Source: Thauera phenolivorans
Lineage (GTDB): Bacteria; Pseudomonadota; Gammaproteobacteria; Burkholderiales; Rhodocyclaceae
Direction of reading: 5' to 3'
Length of the DNA: 34,608 nucleotides
Assembly: GCF_001696715.1 (NCBI RefSeq)
Contig: NZ_MBFM01000001.1
Coordinates: forward strand, 666,765 to 701,372
The notes under the pieces: model-generated
What the model saw: the letters and a program-made list of their open reading frames with translations, nothing else
Told to the model about the DNA's origin: nothing
Databases searched by the model: none
Made by a program: the position numbers and the translations under genes
Part shown: one piece after another, positions 1 to 7,428 of the stretch
How the letters are laid out: each line of letters opens with the position of its first letter
How positions within the stretch are numbered: the stretch's first letter is position 1

Positions 1-746
1 GGACCCATCACTTCGGTCAGGCCGTAGATGTCGACCGCGTCGATGCCGAGCTTACGCTCGATCTCGCCCCGCATGCCCTCGCCCCAGGGCTCGGCGCCGA
101 AGATGCCGACCTTGAGCGAGATTTCCTCCGGCTTGATGCCGTGGCGCTCGAATTCCTCGGCGATCACCAGGGAATAGGAGGGCGTGACCATGATCGCGTC
201 CGGCCTGAAGTCCATGATCTGCTGGACCTGCTTCTCGGTCTGGCCGCCCGACATCGGCACCGCGATGCAGCCGGCCCGTTCGATGCCGTAGTGGGCGCCG
301 AGACCGCCGGTGAACATGCCGTAGCCGTAGGCGTTATGCACCATGTCGCCGGCGCGCACGCCGGCGGCGCGCAGCGAGCGGGCGACGACGTCGGCCCAGT
401 GGTCGAGGTCGTTCTTCGTGTAGCCGACCACCACCGACTTGCCGGTGGTGCCGCTCGAGGCGTGCAGCCGGGCGAGCTTCTCGCGCGGCACGGCGAAGAG
501 GCCGAAGGGATAGTTGTCGCGCAGGTCCGTCTTCGTCATGAAGGGGAAGCTGGCGAGGTCGGCCAGCGACTTGAGGTCGTCGGGGTGGACGCCCGCCTCC
601 TCGCAGCGCTTGCGGTAGGGTGCGACGTTGTCGTAGGTGTGGCGTACCGACCACTGCAGGCGCTGAAGCTGCAGGGCGGAGATCTCGTCGCGGCTGGCCG
701 TCTCGATCGGCTCGAGATCCCCGGGCTGGGGGGTCTTCACGGGCAT
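1..746 (-). CDS. paaK: Phenylacetate-CoA ligase PaaK, N-terminal part (cut by window edge)
   Basis: This cytoplasmic, AMP-forming ligase activates phenylacetate to phenylacetyl-CoA, the first step of the aerobic paa pathway. About 248 codons are visible, from the ATG at 746 to the left edge, out of roughly 430-440 usual for the family; the C-terminal part lies outside. Reading inward, the protein starts MPVKTPQPGDLEPIETASRD and carries the adenylate-forming loop SSGTTGKS near residues 93-100, followed by a YGYGMFTGG stretch and, near the edge, the IYGLTEVMG segment typical of PaaK. A strong ribosome site (AGGAGG) precedes the ATG. It is the last gene seen of the leftward operon, 51 bases after paaI. 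From the usual gene order I expect the paaABCDE epoxidase genes further left, but cannot see them. Confidence 0.95.
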   Translation of the reverse strand, partial: MPVKTPQPGDLEPIETASRDEISALQLQRLQWSVRHTYDNVAPYRKRCEEAGVHPDDLKSLADLASFPFMTKTDLRDNYPFGLFAVPREKLARLHASSGTTGKSVVVGYTKNDLDHWADVVARSLRAAGVRAGDMVHNAYGYGMFTGGLGAHYGIERAGCIAVPMSGGQTEKQVQQIMDFRPDAIMVTPSYSLVIAEEFERHGIKPEEISLKVGIFGAEPWGEGMRGEIERKLGIDAVDIYGLTEVMG

Positions 747-797
747 GGTGTTGTCTCCTCCTTTTCTCTCTGTGGGCGCGGGGCCGTTCCGGCCCGC

Positions 798-1265
798 TCA
801 GGCTTTCTCTGCGGCGAGTCCGGCGATCACCTCGCCGGCGATGCGGTAGCTCTTGCCCCGGAACAGGGCGACGGTGTTGCCCGCGCCGTCGCGCACGGTG
901 ACGTCATAGACACCGGTGCGACCGGACAAGGAGCGCTCGACCGCTTCGGCCTGCAGGGTGTCGCCTTCGCGGCCGGGGGCGACGAAGTCGATGTTGCAGC
1001 CCGAGGCGACCGTGTTGCGGTTGTAGGCGTTGCAGGCGTAGGCGAAGGCGGTGTCGGCGAGCGAGAAGATCAGGCCGCCGTGACAGATGTGATGGCCATT
1101 CACCATGTCGCCGCGCACCGGCATGCTCAGCATCGCGCGCCCCGGGCCGACACTGTCGATGCGCATGTCGAGCGCCTGGGCGGCACGGTCGCGTGACCAC
1201 ATCGCTTCAGCGACGGCTTCGGCCAGCGCCTGCGGATCGGTGGGGATGTCGTGCATGTCAGTCAT
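798..1265 (-). CDS. paaI: Hotdog-fold hydroxyphenylacetyl-CoA thioesterase PaaI
   Basis: PaaI is a small cytoplasmic acyl-CoA thioesterase that releases CoA from stalled phenylacetyl-CoA derivatives, such as ring-hydroxylated ones, and so protects the CoA pool. The 155-residue protein has the PaaI hotdog signature: NGHHICHGG at about 56-64 and the acidic catalytic residue in SLADTAFA (Asp71). Length fits the family. The start overlaps the end of paaH by 8 bases; a second in-frame ATG three codons later (1254-1256) would leave one base between the genes and is an equally reasonable start. It lies between paaH and paaK in the same operon, so it is probably translated by coupling to paaH. Assignment is firm because of both motif and neighbours. 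Confidence 0.93.
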   Translation of the reverse strand: MTDMHDIPTDPQALAEAVAEAMWSRDRAAQALDMRIDSVGPGRAMLSMPVRGDMVNGHHICHGGLIFSLADTAFAYACNAYNRNTVASGCNIDFVAPGREGDTLQAEAVERSLSGRTGVYDVTVRDGAGNTVALFRGKSYRIAGEVIAGLAAEKA

Positions 1266-2817
1266 GGATCTTCTTTCCGGCGAAGACGCGCTGCTGGATC
1301 AGCGGCGAGACGCGATAGCGGTCCTCGCCGTAGAAGCGGGCGAGGTTCGAGAGCACGGTGCTGATGGTCGGCAGACCGACGCGGTCGGCCCATTCGAGCG
1401 GGCCGCGCGGGTAGTTCACGCCGAGGCGCATCGCGGCGTCGGCCGCGGCCGCGTCGCAGACGCCCTGGTGCACCGCGTCGGCGGCCTCGTTGGCGAGCAT
1501 CGCGACCGTGCGCATGACCGCCAGGCCCGGGGTGTCGCCGAGGCGGCACACGGAAAAACCGGCGGCCTGCAGCAGGCCGATCGCCGCACCCAGGGCCGGC
1601 GCCCAGCAGTTGATCGAAGCGCCGACGGCGATGCGGGTGGCGGTCGCGTAGTCCTGCGCGAGGTCGATCAGCACCACGTTGTCGATGCAGGTCTCCGCGG
1701 CACGCTGGGTCGCGGTGCGACCGTCGGTGACGAAGACGACCGCGCCGCCGACCTCGGCGATCCGGCCATCGCTGGCCTCGCCCCAGGTGTGGGCGATGTT
1801 GCGCTCGAACAGGCGGTCGGCAATCGCATGCACCGCGGCCGAATGACCATGCAGCACGATCTCGGCCGGTGCGTTCTGCGCCACAGCGACCTGCGCTTCG
1901 GGGCGCGTGGCGCCTTCGCGGTAATCGTAGAAGCCGCGTCCGTTCTTGCGCCCGAGGAAACCGGCCTCGAGAAGTTCCTGCTGGATCAGCGACGGCGTGA
2001 AGCGCGGATCATTGTAGAAAGCGTTCCACACCGAGCGGGTCACGGCGAAGTTGACGTCGTGGCCGATCATGTCCATGAGCTCGAACGGCCCCATGCGGAA
2101 GCCGCCAGCGTCACGCATGATTGCGTCGAGCGTCGCGCAGTCGCCGCCACCCTCGTTGAGGATGCGCAGCGCTTCGGCGTAATAGGGTCGCGCCACGCGG
2201 TTGACGATGAAGCCCGGTGTCGAGCGTGCATGTACGGGCGTCTTGCCCCAGGCGGCGGCGGTGGCGTGCAGGGTGTCGGCGACGGCGCGCTCGGTGGCGA
2301 GGCCGGAGACGACCTCGACCAGCTTCATCAGCGGCGCCGGGTTGAAGAAGTGCAGGCCGGCGAGGCGCTCGGGACGCTTCAGCGCGGCGCCGATCGAGGT
2401 CACCGAGATCGACGAGGTGTTGGTGCCGAAGATGCAATCGGCGCCGACGATGTCCTCGAGATCGCGGTACAGCGTCTGCTTGGCCTCGAGGTTCTCGACG
2501 ATGGCCTCGACCACCAGGGCGGCGTCGGCGAGCTCGGCGAGGCGCTCGACGGCGACCAGGCGCTCGCCGGCGGCCTGGGCGGCATCAGCGCTCATCCTGC
2601 CCTTGTCGACGAGCTTGCCGAACTGGGCGCGGAGACCCTCGATCGCCTTGCCGGCCGCGCCGGGGCGGTTGTCGAGCAGCTTGACCACGTGGCCGGCTGC
2701 GGCCGCGACCTGGGCGATACCGGCGCCCATCGCGCCGGTGCCGACCACGGCGATGACGGCCGATGCGGGGAGGGGCGAGGCGGACTGTGTTGTCGTTTGA
2801 GTGTCGGTCACGCTCAT
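1258..2817 (-). CDS. paaH: 3-hydroxyadipyl-CoA dehydrogenase PaaH
   Basis: This NAD-dependent 3-hydroxyacyl-CoA dehydrogenase oxidises 3-hydroxyadipyl-CoA to 3-oxoadipyl-CoA in the lower, beta-oxidation-like part of phenylacetate breakdown. The 519-residue protein has an N-terminal Rossmann domain with GTGAMG at about 26-31, the catalytic His region GLHFFNPAPLMKLVEVV (His156), and a C-terminal half holding a second 3HCDH domain (GVNYPRGPLEWADRVG near the end). The length of about 500 residues is usual for PaaH and longer than fatty-acid HAD enzymes. Its start overlaps the paaG stop in an ATGA (2814-2817), so translation is probably coupled. A general short-chain 3-hydroxybutyryl-CoA dehydrogenase is the alternative by sequence alone; the operon context settles it. 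Confidence 0.93.
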   Translation of the reverse strand: MSVTDTQTTTQSASPLPASAVIAVVGTGAMGAGIAQVAAAAGHVVKLLDNRPGAAGKAIEGLRAQFGKLVDKGRMSADAAQAAGERLVAVERLAELADAALVVEAIVENLEAKQTLYRDLEDIVGADCIFGTNTSSISVTSIGAALKRPERLAGLHFFNPAPLMKLVEVVSGLATERAVADTLHATAAAWGKTPVHARSTPGFIVNRVARPYYAEALRILNEGGGDCATLDAIMRDAGGFRMGPFELMDMIGHDVNFAVTRSVWNAFYNDPRFTPSLIQQELLEAGFLGRKNGRGFYDYREGATRPEAQVAVAQNAPAEIVLHGHSAAVHAIADRLFERNIAHTWGEASDGRIAEVGGAVVFVTDGRTATQRAAETCIDNVVLIDLAQDYATATRIAVGASINCWAPALGAAIGLLQAAGFSVCRLGDTPGLAVMRTVAMLANEAADAVHQGVCDAAAADAAMRLGVNYPRGPLEWADRVGLPTISTVLSNLARFYGEDRYRVSPLIQQRVFAGKKIHD

Positions 2818-3611
2818 TCCCCGGTGAACTTCGGCGCGCGCTTTTCCATGAAGGCGGCGACGCCCTCGGCGTAGTCGGGGCTCCAGCCGAGTTCGCGCAT
2901 GAAGCCGCCTTCGAAGGAGAGCTGTTGCTCGAGCGTATGGCCGGGCGCCGCATGCATCGCCTGGCGGGTGCGCACCAGCGCCTTGGTCGGCATCGTGGCG
3001 AGCTGTGCCGCCATCGCGTCGACCCTGGCGGCGAACTCGGCGTCCTCGTAAGCGGCCCAGATCAGGCCCCAGTCGGCGGCCTTCTCGGCGGGCAGCTTGT
3101 CGGCCAGCATCGCCAGTCCCATCGCACGCGCCATGCCGACGCGCTGGGGCAGGAACCAGGTGCCGCCGGTGTCGGGCACCAGGCCGATCTTGCTGAACGC
3201 CTGCAGGAAGGAGGCCGACTTCGTCGCCAGCACCAGGTCGCAGGCGAGCGCCACGCTCGCACCGGCACCGGCGGCGATGCCGTTGACCGCGGCGATCGTG
3301 GGCACGCGCAGGTTCTGCAGGCGCAGCACGAGCGGCTTGTAGTTCTTCTCGACGACGCTGCCGATGTCGGGCATGCGCCCGTCGGGCAGGGTCGACATGT
3401 CGGGATCGGCGAGGTCCTGGCCGGCGCAGAAGGCGCGACCGGCGCCGCTCAGCACCAGCACGCGCACCGCGCTGTCGGCCTGGATGCGGTCGAGTGCGTC
3501 ACGCAGCTCGGCATGCATCTCGCCCGTGAAGCTGTTGAGCTTGTCCGGACGGTTCAGCGTCAGGCGGGCGACGCCCGCTTCGACCGAGAAAAGGATGTTT
3601 CGATAGTCCAT
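2814..3611 (-). CDS. paaG: 1,2-epoxyphenylacetyl-CoA isomerase PaaG
   Basis: PaaG belongs to the enoyl-CoA hydratase/isomerase (crotonase) family. It isomerises ring-1,2-epoxyphenylacetyl-CoA to the seven-membered oxepin-CoA, and also moves a double bond later in the pathway. The 265-residue protein shows the two oxyanion-hole segments, GAGRAFCAGQDL (about 57-67) and NGIAAGAGASVALACDL (110-125). It also carries the PaaG-type acidic residue in LVPDTGGTW (Asp147), matching the Asp used for isomerisation in characterised PaaG. The ATG lies 9 bases after the paaN stop, with GGAGAGG as ribosome site, and the gene overlaps paaH by four bases. PaaF, the related hydratase of the same pathway, is the alternative, but the PDTGGTW context favours PaaG. 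Confidence 0.9.
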   Translation of the reverse strand: MDYRNILFSVEAGVARLTLNRPDKLNSFTGEMHAELRDALDRIQADSAVRVLVLSGAGRAFCAGQDLADPDMSTLPDGRMPDIGSVVEKNYKPLVLRLQNLRVPTIAAVNGIAAGAGASVALACDLVLATKSASFLQAFSKIGLVPDTGGTWFLPQRVGMARAMGLAMLADKLPAEKAADWGLIWAAYEDAEFAARVDAMAAQLATMPTKALVRTRQAMHAAPGHTLEQQLSFEGGFMRELGWSPDYAEGVAAFMEKRAPKFTGE

Positions 3612-3620
3612 GACCTCTCC

Positions 3621-5288
3621 TCAGACGTGGTAGCGGCGCTGGACGACGCGGAAGCGGTTGGCGACGAAGGCCGAATCCGAATAGGAGGCGTTGGCCGCCG
3701 GGTTGCCGCCGGTGCCGTGGTAGTCGGAGAACGCCGCCGACTGGTTCACGAAGATGCCGCCGGTGAGGTTGATCGAGAGCGCGACCTTGCTGCGCCAGGT
3801 GGCCTCGGTCATGGCGTCGATCACCTCCTGCCGGGTCGAATACACGCCGACCGTCAGCGCCCCGTGGGTGGACGTGACACGCTCGGACAGCGCGATCGCG
3901 GCTGCGGTGTCGGCGACCCTGACGATGAAGCTGATCGGGCCGAAGCGCTCTTCCATGTATAGCTGCTCGTCCTCGGCGTCGCAGGCCAGCAGCACCGGGG
4001 TGCGCACCCTGGCCGCAGGGAAGTCCGGGTTTTCGAGCGCGCTCGAGGCGAGCACGACCTTGCCCAGCTCGCCGCTGTTGGCGACGTCGATCCGCTCCAC
4101 CGTGTCGGCGGACTGGATCGCGCCCAGCACCGCATGGGCGACCTCGGGCTTGGACAGGAAGCGCTCGACCGAACGCGCGAGATCGGCACAGAACTCGTCG
4201 TAGCTCTTGTGGCCGTCCTCGGTCTCGATTCCGCCGGCGGGCACGAAGATCGCCTGCGATGTGGTGCACATCTGACCCGAGTACAGCGAGAGGGTGAACG
4301 CGAGGTTGTTCAGCATCGCCCGGTAGCTGTCGGTGGAATCGATGACGATGTTGTTCACGCCGGCCAGCTCGGCATAGACCTGCGCCTGGCGGCAGTTGTC
4401 GACCAGCCACTGGCCGAACACGTTGCTGCCGGTGAAGTCGATCGACCTGATCGCCGGGTGGGTGGCGAGCCCCTGGGTGGTGGTGCGCTTGTCGGCGACG
4501 CACAGACTGACCAGGTTGGGATCGATGCCGTTCTCGGCGAGCACGGTGCGGATCGTGCGCACCGTGATGGCGGCCGGCAGGATCGCGTTGCTGTGCGGCT
4601 TGACGATCACCGCATTGCCGGTGGCGAGCGCGGCGAACAGGCCGGGATAGGTGTTCCAGGTCGGGAAGGTGCCGCAGCCGATCACCAGGCCGACGCCGCG
4701 ACCGACGATCTGGAAGTGCTTCTGCATGCGCAGCGGCGGGTTCTTGCCCTGCGGCTTCTCCCAGATCACCTCGCTCGGCACGAAGCTCTGCTCGCGCCAT
4801 GCGTAGGTGACCGCTTCCAGGCCGCGGTCCTGCGCGTGCGGCGCGCCCGCCTGGAATGCCATCATCCAGCCCTGGCCGGTGGTCATCATGACCGCATGGG
4901 CGAGCTCGAAGCTCTGCTTGTTGAGGCGATCGAGGATCTCCAGGCAGATGCCGGTGCGCCCCTCGGCCCCGACCGCCTGCCAGCCCTGCATCGCCTCGGA
5001 CCCGGCGGCGATCAGCGCCTCGGGCTCGCACACCGGGTACTCGACGTCGAGCGCGACGCCGTAGGGCGAGGACTCCTTGCCGTGCCAGCCGGTCTGCCCC
5101 GGTTGCCCGAGCTCGAACTGCTTGCCGAGGTGGGCCTCGAACGCGCGCTTGCCGTCTTCCGCGGCGGTTTCGCCGTAGAGCTTGGGGCTGGGCATCTCTG
5201 GGAAGGGCGTCCAGTAGGCGCGTGTGGCGATCGCCTGAAGTGCGCCGACGAGGGTGGCACGGTGCTTTTCGAGCAGGGGATGGGTCAT
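3621..5288 (-). CDS. paaN: Phenylacetate degradation aldehyde dehydrogenase PaaN (no MaoC domain)
   Basis: PaaN is the aldehyde-dehydrogenase-type enzyme of the ring-cleavage step, thought to oxidise the semialdehyde formed when oxepin-CoA is opened. The 555-residue protein has an ALDH fold throughout: Asn212 in TFPTWNTYPG, Lys230 in VIVKPHSN, FTGSNVFG at about 285-292, the general-base Glu307 in YAELAGVN and the nucleophile Cys341 in SGQMCTTS. Unlike E. coli PaaZ (about 680 residues) it has no C-terminal MaoC hydratase domain. I chose the ATG at 5288 because GGAGAG sits just upstream and MTHPLLEKH is the usual beginning of the family. An in-frame ATG at 5315 would add nine residues but lies almost on the predicted transcription start. 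It is the first gene of the operon. Confidence 0.9.
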   Translation of the reverse strand: MTHPLLEKHRATLVGALQAIATRAYWTPFPEMPSPKLYGETAAEDGKRAFEAHLGKQFELGQPGQTGWHGKESSPYGVALDVEYPVCEPEALIAAGSEAMQGWQAVGAEGRTGICLEILDRLNKQSFELAHAVMMTTGQGWMMAFQAGAPHAQDRGLEAVTYAWREQSFVPSEVIWEKPQGKNPPLRMQKHFQIVGRGVGLVIGCGTFPTWNTYPGLFAALATGNAVIVKPHSNAILPAAITVRTIRTVLAENGIDPNLVSLCVADKRTTTQGLATHPAIRSIDFTGSNVFGQWLVDNCRQAQVYAELAGVNNIVIDSTDSYRAMLNNLAFTLSLYSGQMCTTSQAIFVPAGGIETEDGHKSYDEFCADLARSVERFLSKPEVAHAVLGAIQSADTVERIDVANSGELGKVVLASSALENPDFPAARVRTPVLLACDAEDEQLYMEERFGPISFIVRVADTAAAIALSERVTSTHGALTVGVYSTRQEVIDAMTEATWRSKVALSINLTGGIFVNQSAAFSDYHGTGGNPAANASYSDSAFVANRFRVVQRRYHV

Positions 5289-5323
5289 TGGTCTCTCTCC
5301 GGGTCGGGGGTCCATGGGTACAA

Positions 5324-5352
5324 ACGATACGAATCCATATTGTTCATGTCAA
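5324..5352 (-). promoter_or_regulatory. Sigma70 promoter of the paaN operon
   Basis: On the minus strand TTGACA (5352-5347) is followed after exactly 17 bases by TATCGT (5329-5324). The first box is a perfect -35 consensus; the second matches the -10 at four of six positions. Transcription would start near 5317, giving a leader of about 29 bases to the ATG at 5288. Half-sites of the inverted repeat flank the -35 and cover the -10, an arrangement suited to repression. Confidence 0.7.
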
Positions 5353-5363
5353 TAGATCGTATC
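5326..5363. promoter_or_regulatory. Probable PaaX operator 1: GATACGA-N24-TCGTATC
   Basis: A perfect 7-base inverted repeat, GATACGA (5326-5332) and TCGTATC (5357-5363), is separated by 24 bases. One arm overlaps the paaN -10 box and the other lies just upstream of the -35. The five-base cores (GATAC/GTATC) are 28 bases apart, the same distance as in the second repeat before paaX. Binding by PaaX is inference from position; PaaX proteins are known repressors of paa promoters. Confidence 0.6.
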
Positions 5364-5519
5364 CAATAAGTATCCGTAGCAAAACCTGATTTCTACATTC
5401 CAGAACGTCTTACGAAGATATAAATTCAATTATTAACAGCACTTTACCTTTATTTTTTTGATGTATTCTGCATTAAAAGAAAAAAGCTGGAATCCTGATC
5501 GCGGCAAGCGAGACCGTCA

Positions 5520-5561
5520 TTGAGATACAATATCTCATACATTATCGATTCTTTTGGTATC
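5520..5561 (+). promoter_or_regulatory. Probable paaX promoter region with operator 2: GATAC-N28-GTATC
   Basis: GATAC (5524-5528) and GTATC (5557-5561) form an inverted repeat with the same 28-base spacing as the copy before paaN. Its left arm is also part of a perfect local palindrome, TGAGATA-CAA-TATCTCA (5521-5537). TTGAGA (5520-5525) followed after 17 bases by TATCGA (5543-5548) is a weak -35/-10 pair covered by the repeat, which would suit autorepression. The leader to the chosen paaX start would be about 200 bases. Confidence 0.5.
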
Positions 5562-5756
5562 ATTTTAAGACCCTTACTCAACACGCAACTCAAGTCCGGG
5601 CGGGCCGTCCTCGAGAAGCCGCTCGGCGCCCTCAAAGCCCCCCAACCGACCATGCCGACCGCCTCCCTGACCGCCATTCGCCGCGGCCGCGCTTTGCGCC
5701 GCGTCGAGGAGCCGATACACTCCGCGCGCCTCGAACACCCGAAAACCGCAAACGAC

Positions 5757-6698
5757 GTGCCCCAGCCGATCCAGCAACGCATCGACGACTTCCGCCGGCA
5801 GGACCGCGTGCACGCCGGCTCGCTGATCATTTCGGCGTTCGGTGATGCGATCGTGCCGCGCGGCGGCCGGATCTGGCTCGGCAGCCTGATCCGGCTGCTC
5901 GAGCCGCTCGGCCTGAACGAAAGGCTGGTGCGCACCTCGGTGTTCCGCCTCGCCAAGGACGACTGGCTGGCGAGCCAGCCTTGCGGCCGTCGCACCGACT
6001 ACCTGCTCACCCTGTCGGGACGGCAGCGCATCGAGGAAGCGTCGCGCCACATCTACACCTCCACCGCGCGGCAATGGGATCGCCGCTGGCGCCTCATCGT
6101 CACGGTCGGGGAGTTCGCCGCGAAGGAAAGGGAAAAGCTGCGCCAGGCGCTGTTCTGGCAAGGCTTCGGCCTGCTCGGCGGCGACTGTTTCGTACACCCG
6201 AGCGCCGACCTGATCGCCGCCTTCGACGCCCTGACGGCGGAGGGTCTGGCCGCATTGCTGCCCCGGCTGAAGCCGCTGATGGCGGCCGACGCCACCCTCG
6301 GCTCGGGCGCGAGCGACGTCCAGATGGTGAACGGCGCATGGGACCTGACGCGGCTGGCGGCGACGTACGAGGAGTTCGTGCAGCGCTACCAGCCGATGCT
6401 GGCGCAATTGCGCGACGGCGCTGGCGAGACCGACGATCAGACTGCGTTCCTGCTGCGGCTGCTGCTGATCCATGATTACCGTCGCCTCCTGCTGAGGGAT
6501 CCAGCGCTCCCCGAGGTGCTGCTCGCCACCGACTGGCCCGGCCAGCGGGCGCGTCTGCTGTGCAGGGACCTCTACCGGCGACTGCTGCCCGCTTCCGAGC
6601 GCCATCTCGAGGCCCATCTGCAGCTCGCCGACGGTCGCACGCCCGCGGCCTCCGAACTGCTGCTCGAACGCTTCCGCGACGCCGATCCGCTGCGCTGA
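5757..6698 (+). CDS. paaX: Phenylacetyl-CoA-responsive repressor PaaX
   Basis: PaaX is a GntR-like winged-helix repressor of phenylacetate genes, released from DNA by phenylacetyl-CoA. The 313-residue form begins VPQPIQQRIDDF. It has the N-terminal PaaX motif HAGSLIISAFGD then RGGRIWLGSLIRLLEPLG, the recognition-helix region RLVRTSVFRLAKDDWL, the middle segment LFWQGFGLLGGD and the C-terminal FLLRLLLIHDYRRLLLRDPALP, all matching E. coli PaaX (316 residues). I chose the GTG at 5757 because the length fits. An ATG at 5652 or one at 5520 would add 35 or 79 residues without family resemblance, and no start has a good ribosome site. It lies divergently from the operon it probably controls. Confidence 0.88.
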   Translation: MPQPIQQRIDDFRRQDRVHAGSLIISAFGDAIVPRGGRIWLGSLIRLLEPLGLNERLVRTSVFRLAKDDWLASQPCGRRTDYLLTLSGRQRIEEASRHIYTSTARQWDRRWRLIVTVGEFAAKEREKLRQALFWQGFGLLGGDCFVHPSADLIAAFDALTAEGLAALLPRLKPLMAADATLGSGASDVQMVNGAWDLTRLAATYEEFVQRYQPMLAQLRDGAGETDDQTAFLLRLLLIHDYRRLLLRDPALPEVLLATDWPGQRARLLCRDLYRRLLPASERHLEAHLQLADGRTPAASELLLERFRDADPLR

Positions 6699-6701
6699 AC
6701 G

Positions 6702-6728
6702 GCCCGTGCGCCGCGGCGGCCGCCGGGC
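6702..6728. terminator. Possible stem-loop between convergent paaX and paaY
   Basis: GCCCG (6702-6706) pairs with CGGGC (6724-6728) around a GC-rich interior that can itself fold. It fills the short gap between the two convergent stop codons. No T-run follows on either strand, so it is a weak call. Confidence 0.3.
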
Positions 6729-6733
6729 TGCGC

Positions 6734-7351
6734 TCAGTCTTCCTTCTTCTTCAGCGCCACGAGCGGCACGACGTCGGGCATGTGGATGCGCTTGCGATCG
6801 GGCTCGACCGCGCTCAAGGGCGTGGTCTCGACCATCGTCGCCCGGCAGCGCCGCGTCAGATCCTGATAGGTCGCCGTGCCCTCGCCCTTCCAGCGCACCT
6901 CGTCAGCGGTCAGCTCGCGCACCACCTTCGCCGGCATCCCCGCCACCAGCACCCGTGGCGGAATCTCGACGCCGGCGCGGACGAAGGCGGAGGCCGCCAC
7001 GATGGACTCCTCGCCGATCACCACGTTGTCCATGATCACCGCGTTCATGCCGATGAGCGCGTTGCGCCCCACGCGGCAGCCGTGCAGCACCGCCCCATGG
7101 CCGACGTGGCCGTCCTCCTCGACCACCGTGTCGGTGCCGGGGAAGCCATGCATCACGCAGGTATCCTGCACATTGGCCCCGCGCTCGAGGATCAGCCGCC
7201 CGAAATCGCCGCGCAGGCTGGCACACGGGCCCACGTAGCAGCCCTCGCCGACGATGACGTCGCCGATCAGCACCGCCGAAGGGTGCACATAGGCGCTCGG
7301 ATGAACCACCGGCACGATGCCGTCGATCGCATAGACCTTGAGGTTTCCCAT
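6734..7351 (-). CDS. paaY: Gamma-carbonic-anhydrase-fold thioesterase PaaY
   Basis: PaaY is a left-handed beta-helix protein of the gamma-carbonic anhydrase family. Characterised PaaY is a thioesterase that removes CoA from dead-end phenylacetate intermediates. The 205-residue protein shows the hexapeptide-repeat pattern through residues 20-140 and the three metal-ligand histidines: His68 ([10 protein letters not shown]), His85 and His90 ([10 protein letters not shown]). The C-terminal third is a helix-rich tail ending KKKED. A good ribosome site (GGAGGAG) precedes the ATG. It is convergent with paaX and divergent from the IclR gene, hence outside the main operon. A plain carbonic anhydrase-like protein is the alternative, but context and length favour PaaY. 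Confidence 0.88.
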   Translation of the reverse strand: MGNLKVYAIDGIVPVVHPSAYVHPSAVLIGDVIVGEGCYVGPCASLRGDFGRLILERGANVQDTCVMHGFPGTDTVVEEDGHVGHGAVLHGCRVGRNALIGMNAVIMDNVVIGEESIVAASAFVRAGVEIPPRVLVAGMPAKVVRELTADEVRWKGEGTATYQDLTRRCRATMVETTPLSAVEPDRKRIHMPDVVPLVALKKKED

Positions 7352-7428
7352 TCTTCTCCTCCAGTTCGGGTTATCTTACAGATCTCATAATTCATTCCAT
7401 AGTACATAACTTTGAGCACGATCCGATC

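Larger units (their letters stand above)
5289..5756. other. AT-rich divergent control region between paaN and paaX
   Basis: This 468-base stretch is clearly richer in A and T than its surroundings, mainly at 5320-5580. It holds a leftward promoter for paaN, a likely rightward promoter region for paaX, two matching inverted repeats (5326-5363 and 5524-5561), a lone extra GTATC at 5370-5374 and poly-T/poly-A runs around 5450-5485 of unknown role. The part at 5580-5756 is open in the paaX frame, but resembles nothing I recognise and is probably untranslated leader. Confidence 0.7.

Noticed and set aside
1105-2874. A long rightward open frame over paaI and paaH
   Set aside because: Antisense shadow of two firmly identified genes, with no domain of its own.
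5289-5315. Start of paaN at the ATG at 5315
   Set aside because: It would leave almost no leader after the predicted transcription start and has no ribosome site, whereas the ATG at 5288 has GGAGAG and the family-typical beginning.
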